NCBI RefSeq assembly: GCF_000021805.1
Contig: NC_011726.1
Coordinates: 1,240,001 to 1,304,000 of the forward strand
Source: Rippkaea orientalis PCC 8801
GTDB taxonomy: Bacteria; Cyanobacteriota; Cyanobacteriia; Cyanobacteriales; Microcystaceae
Direction: 5' to 3'
DNA length: 64,000 nucleotides
The translations under genes and the position numbers were made by a program. Positions 18,422 to 27,502 of the stretch are shown piece by piece. The notes beneath the pieces were generated by a model. That model ran no database searches and had not been told where the DNA came from. It saw only the letters and a program-made list of their open reading frames with translations. Positions within the stretch are counted from its first letter, which is position 1. Each line of letters starts with the position of its first letter.

Positions 18422-18766
18422 ATGGCTCAAATTCAATTTTCAAGAGGGGTTGCTGAACCAGTGATCCCTGATGTGCGTTTAACCCGTTCGCGCAGTGGTC
18501 AGAGTGGAACAGCAACCTTTTATTTTCGAGAACCCAGCATTTTTAACTCCGAAAGTACCGATGAAGTCACGGGAATGTACTTAGTCGATGAAGAAGGCGA
18601 AATTACGACGACTGAAGTCAAAGGAAAATTTATCAATGGCAAAGCAACGGATATTGAAGCTATTTTAATTATGCGATCTCCTGAAGAATGGGATCGTTTT
18701 ATGCGCTTTATGGAGCGTTATGCTAAAGAACAAGGACTCGAATTTAGTCAAGCTGGTCAATCTTAG
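18422..18766 (+). CDS. psb28: Photosystem II assembly protein Psb28
   Basis: A 114-residue soluble protein matching Psb28 (13-kDa PSII protein). Recognisable stretches are [30 protein letters not shown] and [15 protein letters not shown]. It binds the cytoplasmic side of CP47 in PSII assembly and repair intermediates and influences chlorophyll-protein synthesis. It is divergent from the helicase-like gene and 51 bases upstream of moaB. Confidence 0.93.
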   Translation: MAQIQFSRGVAEPVIPDVRLTRSRSGQSGTATFYFREPSIFNSESTDEVTGMYLVDEEGEITTTEVKGKFINGKATDIEAILIMRSPEEWDRFMRFMERYAKEQGLEFSQAGQS

Positions 18767-18787
18767 TCTATCGTTTTTCAAGCTTTT

Positions 18788-18804
18788 GGTGGGCTTTGCC
18801 CACC
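18788..18804. repeat. GGTGGGC palindrome between psb28 and moaB
   Basis: GGTGGGC, ttt, GCCCACC followed by ctaca. It is a member of the scattered GTGGG/CCCAC palindromes and is only 14 bases upstream of the moaB start. Confidence 0.6.
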
Positions 18805-18817
18805 CTACAATGATGTT

Positions 18818-19321
18818 ATGGTCATTCCTCACCCCGATCAAGAAAGTTTTGTTGTACAGTGTGCAGTGATAACTGTTAGCGATACTCGCACCCCAGAAAC
18901 TGATCGCAGTGGTCAATTAATTCAACAGGAACTCATCAATAAGGGACATCAAATTAAAGCCTATTTTATTGTTTCAGATGACCCCCAACAAATCACCCAA
19001 CAATTGCAACAATTAGCCGAAGATTTAACCCTAAATGTGGTGATTTTTAGTGGGGGAACGGGTATTGCACCACGGGATACGACCTATGATGCTTTAGTGG
19101 GTTTATTAGACAAAACCTTACCAGGGTTTGGGGAATTATTTCGGTTTTTAAGTTATCAAGAAATTGGCTCACGCGCTATGGCTTCGAGGGCAATAGCGGG
19201 GGTCTATCAACACCTGCTTATTTTCTCGGTTCCAGGGTCATCTAATGCCGTAAAATTAGCTTTAGAACAGTTAATTTTACCCGAATTAATTCATCTCACT
19301 CAACAGTTACGCGGAAGTTAA
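18818..19321 (+). CDS. moaB: Molybdenum cofactor biosynthesis protein MoaB
   Basis: A 167-residue MogA/MoaB-family protein. VVIFSGGTGIAPRDTTYDAL and FRFLSYQEIGSRAMASRAIAG are the molybdopterin-binding signatures. It acts in the adenylylation step of molybdopterin, making cofactor for nitrate reductase and related enzymes. Its stop overlaps the convergent DUF1400 gene by four bases. Confidence 0.9.
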   Translation: MVIPHPDQESFVVQCAVITVSDTRTPETDRSGQLIQQELINKGHQIKAYFIVSDDPQQITQQLQQLAEDLTLNVVIFSGGTGIAPRDTTYDALVGLLDKTLPGFGELFRFLSYQEIGSRAMASRAIAGVYQHLLIFSVPGSSNAVKLALEQLILPELIHLTQQLRGS

Positions 19322-19863
19322 AAACCAAGACGAGGAATTTGACCCGTCATCCCTTTAATTTGTTGATAAACTTCTGCTAAGCGATCGCCGTCTACATGAA
19401 GATCAGACGTGGGATAATTTTCTAAGATTTCAATCACTTTAATATTGCGATCAGATACCGCAGAAGTCACTAAAGCACCTCGTAACGACTCCCGACTGGC
19501 TTTTTTAGAAGGCGTATGGAGAATTTGTCCGAGTTGATCTAGGATAATATTCCCCGCAAAACTGTTCAAAATTTTCGACAAAAAAACGGGGTCAACATCA
19601 ACATTTTGATTTAAAGCCCGACGAAGATCATCGGGTTTTTTATTCGCTAATTTTAGATACCCTTTCAAAGAAGGTGACACTTGTCCACTTTTCGCTAAGG
19701 TACTCAATTCAGGAACCGATACCGACTCTCGGAGAATGCTATATTTCAAAATCACTTGATCGGCTGCTCTGACTGACAGATTACCACAAACTACGCCTAA
19801 AATTCCTAAAATTAAGCTTAAACTCAGTGGGAAGTATTGACAAAAATTGAGATTTTTAACCAT
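19318..19863 (-). CDS. DUF1400-domain secreted protein
   Basis: A 181-residue protein with a signal peptide (FPLSLSLILGILGVVCGNLSVRAA). The mature part matches DUF1400, the N-terminal module of cyanobacterial secreted alpha/beta hydrolases (QVILKYSILRESVSVPELSTLAKSG...). The hydrolase domain itself is absent, so this is the stand-alone form. A periplasmic location is inferred; the function is unknown. It converges on moaB. Confidence 0.8.
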   Translation of the reverse strand: MVKNLNFCQYFPLSLSLILGILGVVCGNLSVRAADQVILKYSILRESVSVPELSTLAKSGQVSPSLKGYLKLANKKPDDLRRALNQNVDVDPVFLSKILNSFAGNIILDQLGQILHTPSKKASRESLRGALVTSAVSDRNIKVIEILENYPTSDLHVDGDRLAEVYQQIKGMTGQIPRLGF

Positions 19864-20422
19864 TATTCATGAATAATACAGAAGATAATCGAGATATTGA
19901 AGAAAAACGGCATCATGATGTAAGATATGGTTTAACGGCTCTTTATGAGGAGTTAAATTGTGCATCTTATGGTTAATCAGCAGACCCTCTTTCTTTGTTG
20001 ATTAATATAAATTTAAGTTAAATCAGAGTAAACTGAACACATCAGCATTTGTTTAGACAATGCCCCGATTCAAGTCAGTGACTTTTAGTTTAACTAAAAT
20101 TTAGCTGAGATAATTGTTTGAAATTTGAGGCATAAGCAGTGGAATCAAGATAAAACTTCAAAAAAAGCTAAATTAGCTAAAAATCCTTTATTAACTTTAT
20201 TTAACATCCTTGACATGGCTAAACTTTTCTGTGTATGTATGCCAACAGTCTGTGTTAAGAAAAATCGGAGAAACACCCGAAGGACATACCCGAAAAACGC
20301 TAAATCTGGCAGGGAAGTTGCTTACCCATCTGAGGGTTATTGTGGTTTAATTCTAGCTTAGCGTTAGTCCTGAGAATTAGTTTGATCCAGATGAATTGCT
20401 CCTTAAATCAAATCCATAATAA
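19864..20422. other. Intergenic region without a convincing gene
   Basis: 559 bases between the start of the DUF1400 gene and exoD. A 78-codon open frame (20125-20361, TTG start) has a low-complexity basic composition and no recognisable motif, so it is not called. The stretch 20260-20340 has several G/C-rich short arms that could form an RNA leader for exoD, but no known riboswitch was recognised. Confidence 0.5.
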
Positions 20423-21028
20423 ATGCACTCACGATTTTCTGAAGATATCGAAGCGTTACTCGAACGATTAATGGTTCATCCCCTAACCCTCAGAGAAATT
20501 CTTTTAGAAACCTCTGAACGGGGATTTTGCCTCACCATTAGTTTACTGGTATTGCCCTTTCTCTTTCCGATGCCCCCAGGATTCACCACCATTTTAGGCG
20601 GCGGAACCCTGCTGCTCTCCCTACAAATGGCCCTAGGACGGCGATCGCCTTGGTTGCCCAAACGAGTCGGGAAATTTACCTTCCCTCCGCGTTTTAGCCA
20701 AGAATTGCTGAAAAATGTCAAAAAATTGAGTAAGCTGCTGGAAAAAGTTTGTCGTCCTCGCTGGTTTTCCATTGCTAAACATCCCTTTGTCTGGCGAGGT
20801 AATGGACTGTGTATGGCCTGGTTAGCCATTTTGTTGATGTTACCCATCCCCTTGACCAATCCAGTTCCCACCGTAGCCATTTTAGTCTTAGCCATAGCCA
20901 CCTTAGAAGGGGATGGATTGCTCATCTGTTGCGGGTATGGACTGACCCTTCTCAATACCCTATTTTTTGGTTCCATCGGTTATTTGCTTTGGCAAGCCCC
21001 CCAATATCTCCCTCAGATGTTTAGATAG
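20423..21028 (+). CDS. ExoD-family membrane protein
   Basis: A 201-residue protein of the exopolysaccharide synthesis ExoD family. It has hydrophobic segments at about 33-50 (CLTISLLVLPFLFPMPPG), 56-70, 130-146, 150-165 and 170-195. The LPFLFPMPPGFTTILGGGTLLLSLQM block is characteristic. ExoD was named from rhizobial exopolysaccharide and alkaline-tolerance mutants; its biochemical role is not known. It is followed 21 bases later by a P-type ATPase, so the two are likely cotranscribed. Confidence 0.85.
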   Translation: MHSRFSEDIEALLERLMVHPLTLREILLETSERGFCLTISLLVLPFLFPMPPGFTTILGGGTLLLSLQMALGRRSPWLPKRVGKFTFPPRFSQELLKNVKKLSKLLEKVCRPRWFSIAKHPFVWRGNGLCMAWLAILLMLPIPLTNPVPTVAILVLAIATLEGDGLLICCGYGLTLLNTLFFGSIGYLLWQAPQYLPQMFR

Positions 21029-21049
21029 ATTGACTTACTTTTGGCTATT

Positions 21050-23899
21050 ATGACCTTTCCCACGACTTCTGCTCACGTTTCTCCCGCTTTTACCGATACT
21101 TTCTCATCTTGGCACGCCATTTCTAGCCAAGAGTCCCTTGAGAAATTGCAAACTGACCCAGAACAGGGATTAACCCCCGAACAAATCAGTCACCGTCAGC
21201 AATACTTTGGACCCAACGAACTCACAGAAACGGGAGGCCGTTCTCCTCTGACCATTCTCTGGGAACAATTTACTAACATTATGTTAGTCATGCTGATTGC
21301 CGTGGCGATTATCTCCGGCATTCTAGACCTACGCCAGGGTAAGTTTCCCAAAGACGCAATAGCTATCTTCGCCATTGTCATTTTGAATGGACTCTTGGGC
21401 TATTTACAAGAAAGTCGCGCCGAACAAGCCTTAGCTGCCCTAAAACGCCTTTCTTCCCCCAAAGTTAAAGTCGTTCGCCAAGGAATCATTCAAGAGATCG
21501 CCGCTAAAGAATTAGTCCCTGGAGACATCATGCTACTCGAAGCCGGGGTACAAATCGCCGCCGATGGTCGATTATTAGAAGCTTACAACCTACAAGTCAG
21601 AGAATCAGCTTTAACTGGGGAAGCCGAAACCATTAATAAACAAGCTGACCTCATTTTAGGAGAAGAGTCAGCCTTGGGCGATCGCCTCAATTTAGTCTTT
21701 CAGGGGACAGAAGTCGTCCAGGGACGGGGAACGGTTCTGATCACCCAAATTGGCATGGATACCGAATTAGGACGCATTGCTACCCTAATTCAATCGGTAG
21801 AAGCCGAAGACACCCCCTTACAACAGAGAATGTCCCAACTGGGGAACGTTCTAGTCAGTAGTTCCCTCTGTTTAGTGGTCTTAGTCGTCGTGGTTGGGGT
21901 ATTACGGTCAGGATGGGCGTATTTTGAGCAACTGTTGGAAGTTTCCCTCAGTATGGCCGTTGCCGTGGTTCCCGAAGGCTTACCCGCCGTCGTCACCGTT
22001 ACCTTGGCCATTGGAACCCAGCGCATGGTACGTCGTCACGCCCTAATTCGGAAATTGCCCGCCGTCGAAACCTTGGGGTCAGTCACCACCATTTGTTCCG
22101 ATAAAACCGGAACCCTGACCCAAAATAAAATGGTTGTTCAGAAAGTCCAAACCGTCAGTAATAGCTATGAAGTCACCGGAGAAGGGTATGCCCCCAAAGG
22201 CGAAATTATCCCCCAAGATAGCGATGAATACGAACTCAATGGAGAACTTAAACAACTGTTAACCGCTTGTGTTCTCTGTAATGATGCCTTGTTGCAAAAA
22301 CCGTCTGAGCAGTGGGAAATTTTGGGCGATCCCACAGAAGGGGCGTTATTAACCCTAGCGGGTAAGGTGGGACTGTATCGGGAAGATCTTTCCCTAGAAA
22401 TGCCTCGTATTGCCGAAATTCCCTTTTCTTCGGAACGGAAACGGATGTCAGTCATTATCAAGACCTTCGCAGAAACCGAGGAGGAACTCAACACCCAAGG
22501 GAACGGATATCAACAAACCTCTGGGCTGTTTTCTAGTCCCTATAAGATGTTCACCAAAGGGTCTCCTGAAATTGTTTTAGACCGTTGTACCCTGATACAA
22601 CAAGGAGATTCGGTTGTCACCCTTACCTCTGAGGATAGACAACGAATTTTAGCCCAAAATGACCAATGGGCATCTAAAGGACTACGGGTGTTAGGCTTTG
22701 CTGGTCAAAATTTGCCTGACCTCTCCGACGAAGACGTGGGAGATCATCACGAAAACGACCTTATCTGGTTAGGATTAGTAGGAATGCTTGATGCGCCCCG
22801 AAAAGAGGTTAAAGGCGCGGTTTTACGCTGTCGAGAGGCCGGAATACGCCCCATTATGATTACCGGGGATCATCAATTGACCGCTAGGGCGATCGCTACC
22901 GATTTAGGAATTGCCCAAGCTGATGATACCATTCTCACCGGGCAGGAGTTACAACACCTCAATTCCGCCCAATTAGAGCAAATTGTACCAGAAGTTAGCG
23001 TTTATGCGCGGGTTTCCCCCGAACACAAGCTACAGATTGTCAAAGCCTTGCAAAATCGCGGGGAATTTGTGGCGATGACAGGAGATGGGGTCAATGATGC
23101 CCCGGCCTTGAAACAAGCCGATATCGGTATCGCCATGGGCATTACTGGGACTGATGTTAGTAAAGAAGCTAGTGATGCCATTCTTTTAGATGATAACTTT
23201 GCCACGATTGTCGCAGCAACCGAAGAAGGACGGGTCGTTTATGACAATATTCGTCGGTTTATTAAGTATATTTTAGGCAGCAATATCGGGGAAGTTTTGG
23301 TCATTGCTGCTGCCCCCCTCATTGGGTTGGGCGGTGTACCCTTGTCTCCCCTACAAATTCTCTGGATGAACTTAGTGACCGATGGTTTACCGGCTTTAGC
23401 CTTAGCCATGGAACCCGCAGAACCGAACGTCATGCAGCGTCCTCCCTATAGTCCCCGTGAGAGTATTTTTTCTAGGGGTTTAGGCTCATATATGGTCAGA
23501 ATCGGCATTATTTTTGCTATTTTAACCATTATTCTCATGGCTTGGTCCTACGGTTATGTCAAAACACCTGGTTTACCGGGTAATCCTGAACGCTGGAAAA
23601 CGATGGTCTTTACCACTCTCTGTTTAGCCCAGATGGGTCATGCGTTGGCAGTCCGGTCTGATAGTCAGTTGACCATCCAACTTAATCCTTTTTCTAATCC
23701 CTATGTCTTGGCGGCAGTAACGTTTACGAGCTTACTACAGATTTTATTGGTTTATGTTCCTCCTTTACAGTCCTTTTTCGGAACCCATGCCTTAAGTTTA
23801 AATGAACTGTTGATCTGTGTCGGGTTTAGTGCGTTAATGTTTGTCTGGATTGAGTTAGAAAAGTTAGTTAATCGTTGGTTTTTAAATCGCCAAAAATAA
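21050..23899 (+). CDS. P-type cation-transporting ATPase (Ca2+-type, PacL-like)
   Basis: A P2-type ATPase of about 949 residues in the membrane. LTGEAETI is the actuator motif, [16 protein letters not shown] holds the phosphorylated Asp, and [21 protein letters not shown] is the hinge. The [19 protein letters not shown] membrane motif and the C-terminal [22 protein letters not shown] segment fit Ca2+-pumping (SERCA/PacL-like) members. I chose the ATG at 21050; the frame also offers a TTG at 21041. Confidence 0.92.
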   Translation: MTFPTTSAHVSPAFTDTFSSWHAISSQESLEKLQTDPEQGLTPEQISHRQQYFGPNELTETGGRSPLTILWEQFTNIMLVMLIAVAIISGILDLRQGKFPKDAIAIFAIVILNGLLGYLQESRAEQALAALKRLSSPKVKVVRQGIIQEIAAKELVPGDIMLLEAGVQIAADGRLLEAYNLQVRESALTGEAETINKQADLILGEESALGDRLNLVFQGTEVVQGRGTVLITQIGMDTELGRIATLIQSVEAEDTPLQQRMSQLGNVLVSSSLCLVVLVVVVGVLRSGWAYFEQLLEVSLSMAVAVVPEGLPAVVTVTLAIGTQRMVRRHALIRKLPAVETLGSVTTICSDKTGTLTQNKMVVQKVQTVSNSYEVTGEGYAPKGEIIPQDSDEYELNGELKQLLTACVLCNDALLQKPSEQWEILGDPTEGALLTLAGKVGLYREDLSLEMPRIAEIPFSSERKRMSVIIKTFAETEEELNTQGNGYQQTSGLFSSPYKMFTKGSPEIVLDRCTLIQQGDSVVTLTSEDRQRILAQNDQWASKGLRVLGFAGQNLPDLSDEDVGDHHENDLIWLGLVGMLDAPRKEVKGAVLRCREAGIRPIMITGDHQLTARAIATDLGIAQADDTILTGQELQHLNSAQLEQIVPEVSVYARVSPEHKLQIVKALQNRGEFVAMTGDGVNDAPALKQADIGIAMGITGTDVSKEASDAILLDDNFATIVAATEEGRVVYDNIRRFIKYILGSNIGEVLVIAAAPLIGLGGVPLSPLQILWMNLVTDGLPALALAMEPAEPNVMQRPPYSPRESIFSRGLGSYMVRIGIIFAILTIILMAWSYGYVKTPGLPGNPERWKTMVFTTLCLAQMGHALAVRSDSQLTIQLNPFSNPYVLAAVTFTSLLQILLVYVPPLQSFFGTHALSLNELLICVGFSALMFVWIELEKLVNRWFLNRQK

Positions 23900-23954
23900 A
23901 TCAACTTGTGGCGAACAGACAAGTTATCTCCGCTTGAATAACCATAATATCTGT

Positions 23955-23986
23955 AGGGGTCAACGGCTATTGACCCCTGCTTTTTT
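23955..23986 (+). terminator. Terminator made of a GTAGGGGTCAA-type palindrome
   Basis: AGGGGTCAA (955-963) and TTGACCCCT (970-978) flank a 6-base loop and are followed by gcttttttctct. It ends the P-ATPase transcript. The arm sequence is the same as that inside the MITE family at 35570, 41356 and 48318, so a mobile palindrome appears to serve as terminator. Confidence 0.8.
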
Positions 23987-23991
23987 CTCTC

Positions 23992-24969
23992 TTAACTCCA
24001 AACAATCTTGTTTGCCTCTTCAGGAAGTTTGGCTATTTTTTGACCTTCACTTCTTGCTTGAAACCTTAATAAATCAATGGGGGTTTTAATTAAGTCTAAA
24101 CTATTGGCTTTGCCTAAAATGATTTTAATCATTGTTTTCGGTACCTCTTGGAAAATCCACAAACTTAAGCGAGAACTTAATTCTTTTAAAGTAAAATCTC
24201 GCATTAAATCAACGCCGTATAAGTCATGTAAATAGCGATTAGATTGACCATACCGTTTAAATTGACTTCTAAATTCTTTGAGGGTAGAACGATGACGGTG
24301 TTGAATTATCCCTAGGGGACTAAAGGTTAATTTCCAGTCGGTTTCCTGTTGGATTCGCCAACAAATATCCGCATCTCCTCCCGTGGTTAAATAGGGACGA
24401 AATAAGCCAACTTCTAAAAAAATTGAGCGACGAATGGCTAGATTAGCCGTTTGTCCATAGGGACAAAATGGATGTTCTAAAAGGAATTTTTGAGACATCA
24501 CTCCGTAGCGTTCGGCGTATTTTTCCCATAAACTTTTACCCGGTAAAGCTGTTAATTCTCCCGCGACAATGCCGATTTTTGGGTCACTAAACGGTTGCAC
24601 TAATTCTTTAACCCAATCAGAACAAGGACGGCAATCAGCATCGGTAAAGACGCAAATTTCCCCTATTGCGTGACGGATTCCTTCATTACGCGCTGCATAA
24701 GAACTTTGAATCTCGTTTTCTTCAAGAATAGTTAGATTGACTCCTTCTTGGGTGGCTTCTGTGGCTGCTTGGTTAAGCATTTCCAGGGTGCGATCGCTGC
24801 TATTATTATTAACTAAAAGATATTCAATACGGTCTTTGGGATAGGTTTGCGATCGCAAGCAATCAATTAAATCAGGGATATCCCTTTCTCCGTTGTAAAT
24901 TGGCACAATAACTGATACTTTCGGACAAAAGATCGGTGTTTTTGATAACGGTTCTGTCTGATTTGACAT
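23992..24969 (-). CDS. Family 2 glycosyltransferase
   Basis: About 325 residues from the chosen ATG at 24969 (MSNQTEPLSKTP). The GT-A fold is evident: VSVIVPIYNGERDIPDLIDCLRSQTYP, LLVNNNSSDRT, the DxD-like FTDADCRPCSDWV, and the acceptor-side GGDADICWRIQQET. It transfers a sugar from an NDP donor, probably to a cell-surface glycan or lipid. No transmembrane domain is obvious. A TTG at 24993 is open but adds unconserved residues. Confidence 0.88.
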   Translation of the reverse strand: MSNQTEPLSKTPIFCPKVSVIVPIYNGERDIPDLIDCLRSQTYPKDRIEYLLVNNNSSDRTLEMLNQAATEATQEGVNLTILEENEIQSSYAARNEGIRHAIGEICVFTDADCRPCSDWVKELVQPFSDPKIGIVAGELTALPGKSLWEKYAERYGVMSQKFLLEHPFCPYGQTANLAIRRSIFLEVGLFRPYLTTGGDADICWRIQQETDWKLTFSPLGIIQHRHRSTLKEFRSQFKRYGQSNRYLHDLYGVDLMRDFTLKELSSRLSLWIFQEVPKTMIKIILGKANSLDLIKTPIDLLRFQARSEGQKIAKLPEEANKIVWS

Positions 24970-25202
24970 GGGAGTCATCCCGCATAATCTCAATAGTTTG
25001 AATGATTCACTAATAATAATAGAATTGCCCCCTGCTAGGTGAATGGCAAAAATTTAAACAAAAACCCCTTGACAGGTTTGACTTGACATGATATTGTGTA
25101 AATAATGGAAAAGCCTTGCGCCTGTAACATCCTCTTTCAGGTCGTCGATGTAAGAATTTAAAACAGCCTCTAAGCGATCGCTATCAGAATCATCGAAAAT
25201 TT

Positions 25203-25512
25203 GGGTCTGAAACCCCGTCGTAGAACGAAGGCTTTATGTTAAAATATCAGCAGTTAGCAAGTCGCAACGACATTCAAGCGTGGGTGAGACTCCCAGTAGC
25301 AGGACGCTCTAGTTAAAAGTCTAGTTCTAGCCTCTACAAGCAAAGAGTTTGAAAATAGCGAAACAAAACAGGTAAACATAGCTGACTCAAAAGTAAAAAA
25401 CAAGTAGACTCAGACCTAGTTTCTAGGCGAGAGAGTAGCGGGTTTTTGGCTAACCCTTTAAGGATTTTTGTCTCTTAAGAATCCCCGCCGTTTTACGGCG
25501 CGGGAGTGTCAA
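25203..25512 (+). mobile_element. tnpB-less insertion-element remnant (IS605/IS607 group) with reRNA-like right end
   Basis: About 310 bases that keep both ends of a cyanobacterial TnpB-type element but no reading frame. The left part (ggtctgaaaccccgtcgtag to ggctttatgttaaaat, 25204-25246) is the hairpin and promoter block typically found just before tnpB. The right part (gaatccccgccgttttacgg to gcgggagtgtcaa, 25479-25512) is the G/C-rich hairpin at which such elements, and the guide RNAs read from them, end. The middle has short repeats (tctagttaaaagtctagttc). The tnpB gene seems deleted. Recognition is by memory of the family, not by search. Confidence 0.6.
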
Positions 25513-25795
25513 TCAACACAAAATTTGTGTGTTGTTTTGGGTTCCCTGTCTCAACGTGACTAGCAATGTTGGTTATGTTGTTATATGAAATGGAGTCAAT
25601 TTGTAGATTGATTTAGTTTTAGATTCAAAATTCTGAGGATTTTTTCCTACTGGGAAATAGTCGTCAAACCATTATTCCCGTAGGGGTTTAACGGTGTTAA
25701 ACCCACCTATTCTTAAACCTACCTATCGGTTAGGGATAAGGAATGAGGATGAGCATGAGATGGGCATAATAGTATTATGCCCCTACAGGGATGGA
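25513..25795. repeat. Intergenic stretch with several palindromes
   Basis: No gene. It contains a perfect aacacaaaattt/tgtgtgtt-type palindrome at 25516-25535, GGGTTTAAC/GTTAAACCC at 25684-25704 and GGGCATAAT/ATTATGCCC at 25762-25782. The last two carry the GTAGGGG/CCCCTAC-like outer arm of the palindrome family. The last one sits just downstream of the TPR gene and may end its transcript. Confidence 0.6.
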
Positions 25796-27502
25796 TTATT
25801 GAGCATTTTGTTGACGCAGTTTTGTATAGTTATTGCGGATAGTGTTGGTGTTGGGATGGTTTTCCCCTAGGGTTCTTTCTGCGATAGACAAAGCTTGTTG
25901 ATAAAGAGGTTCTGCTGCTTCATACCTTCCTTGGAAATAGTATAACCCTGCTAAATTATTGAGACTTGTAGCAACAGAGGGATGTTCGCTTCCCAGGAGT
26001 TTCTGTGTCATAGACAAAGCTTGTTGATAAAGAGGTTCTGCTGCTTCATACCTTCCTTGGGACTCGTATAAATAAGCTAAATTATTGAGACTTGTAGCAA
26101 CAGACGGATGTTCGCTTCCCAGGAGTTTCTGTTTGATAGACAAAGCTTGTTGATAAAGAGGTTCTGCTTCTTTATATCTTCCTTGGGACTCGTATAACCC
26201 TGCTAAATTATTGAGACTCGAAGCAACAGAGGGATGTTCGCTTCCCAGAAGTTTCTGTGTCATAGACAAAGCTTGTTGATAAAGAGGTTCTGCTTCTTCA
26301 TACCTTCCTTGGAAATAGTATAACCTTGCTAAATTATTGAGACTCGTAGCCACATCAGGATGTTCGCTTCCCAGGAGTTTCTGATACAAGGACAAAGCTT
26401 GTTGATAAAGAGGTTCTGCTTCTTTATATCTTCCTTGGGACTGGTATAAATAAGCTAAATTATTGAGACTTGTAGCAACAGACGGATGTTCGCTTCCCAG
26501 GAGTTTCTGATACAAGGACAAAGCTTGTTGATAAAGAGGTTCTGCTGCTTCATACCTTCCTTGGGACTCGTATAACCCTGCTAAATTATTGAGACTTGTA
26601 GCAACATCGGGATGTTCTATTCCCAGGAGTTTCTGTGTCATAGACAAAACTTGTTGATAAAGAGGTTCTGCTTCTTTATACCTTCCTTGGAAAGAGTATA
26701 ACCCTGCTAAATTAGTCAGAGAAACAGGAAGAGAATTTTCTCGTTTAAATTGGGTTTGGAGGGCGATCGCTTTCTTCAGATACTCTTCTGCTAAAATTAA
26801 TTCATTGTCTCTATCCGTCGCTTTTCCTGACTGAACATGATTAGCGTAGAGTGCTCCCAATTGACTATAAAGGGTTTCCACCTTGCTGCTATTTTCTCCC
26901 CATTGATTAATGGCTTTTTCTAGAGAAGATTCTAATTGTTCAACATCAAAAATAGAACTTAACTCTTGATCTTCAATGGATTCTATCTCCTCAATAAAAG
27001 GTTGTTTATTAGTAACTAAAGAAGGTTCAGACTCAAACTGAAATATCCCATTGCGCCAACTATAAAAATCTGGTGCTTTTTTAGCTAATTGCCGAAAAAT
27101 TCGGAAAGAAAGCCATAAAACAATCGGCATTTTTAATTCTCGTAACCCTTCCCTAGTCCATTGTAAATAACCAAAAAATTTATCTAAAGAATCATCATTT
27201 TTTCCTAATCCTAATGTTTCTGTTCCTGTTACCATTGCGACGATATTTTCTCCTAACGAAACCTGTTGTAAAATAGCTAACCGTAAGCTAGGTTCTTGAG
27301 GATTCAAAGTGACACGATAAGTCTGAATATTCGGAGCTAATTCTCGTGTATACTTAGCAATGAGTTGTTCCCGTTGAATATCAGCATCACAGACAGCAAT
27401 AAAAATCTGTAACATTCCTATCCCTGCTTCAATAGATACCAACAAACTAGCGTAGGTTTCCTCATTATTTTGGGTTATTGATGCAGTAGATAAAGGGTTC
27501 AT
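25796..27502 (-). CDS. iSTAND-like/TPR protein, putative conflict-system effector or sensor
   Basis: A 568-residue protein in two parts. Residues about 15-150 (YASLLVSIEAGIGMLQIFIAVCDADIQREQLIAKY..., VAMVTGTETLG, PIVLWLSF) resemble a P-loop-like fold without a Walker A motif, as in inactive STAND domains. Residues about 235-560 are kinesin-light-chain-type TPRs, with at least seven 42-residue units containing EAEPLYQQALS and SLNNLAxLYxxQGRY. The ATG overlaps the stop of the upstream NTPase gene, so the two are coupled. Similar pairings occur in NLR-like bacterial conflict systems; a defence role here is inference. Confidence 0.7.
   Translation of the reverse strand: MNPLSTASITQNNEETYASLLVSIEAGIGMLQIFIAVCDADIQREQLIAKYTRELAPNIQTYRVTLNPQEPSLRLAILQQVSLGENIVAMVTGTETLGLGKNDDSLDKFFGYLQWTREGLRELKMPIVLWLSFRIFRQLAKKAPDFYSWRNGIFQFESEPSLVTNKQPFIEEIESIEDQELSSIFDVEQLESSLEKAINQWGENSSKVETLYSQLGALYANHVQSGKATDRDNELILAEEYLKKAIALQTQFKRENSLPVSLTNLAGLYSFQGRYKEAEPLYQQVLSMTQKLLGIEHPDVATSLNNLAGLYESQGRYEAAEPLYQQALSLYQKLLGSEHPSVATSLNNLAYLYQSQGRYKEAEPLYQQALSLYQKLLGSEHPDVATSLNNLARLYYFQGRYEEAEPLYQQALSMTQKLLGSEHPSVASSLNNLAGLYESQGRYKEAEPLYQQALSIKQKLLGSEHPSVATSLNNLAYLYESQGRYEAAEPLYQQALSMTQKLLGSEHPSVATSLNNLAGLYYFQGRYEAAEPLYQQALSIAERTLGENHPNTNTIRNNYTKLRQQNAQ
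25860..26720. repeat. 126-bp tandem repeats encoding TPR units
   Basis: Seven tandem units of 126 bases, nearly identical at the DNA level (e.g. aaagcttgttgataaagagg recurs at every unit). The high identity points to recent amplification or gene conversion, so copy number may differ between strains. The limits given are approximate. Confidence 0.85.

Noticed and set aside
20260-20350. Considered a cobalamin or other known riboswitch before exoD
   Set aside because: No match to the conserved cores I could recall; only scattered short arms.
20125-20361. 78-codon open frame upstream of exoD
   Set aside because: TTG start, basic low-complexity composition, no recognisable motif or good ribosome-binding site; more likely a leader region.
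23002-23205. Antisense frames within the P-type ATPase
   Set aside because: Low-information shadows of a long, well-conserved gene.
25860-26720. Regular repeats considered as a CRISPR array
   Set aside because: They are direct coding repeats for TPR units without unique spacers.
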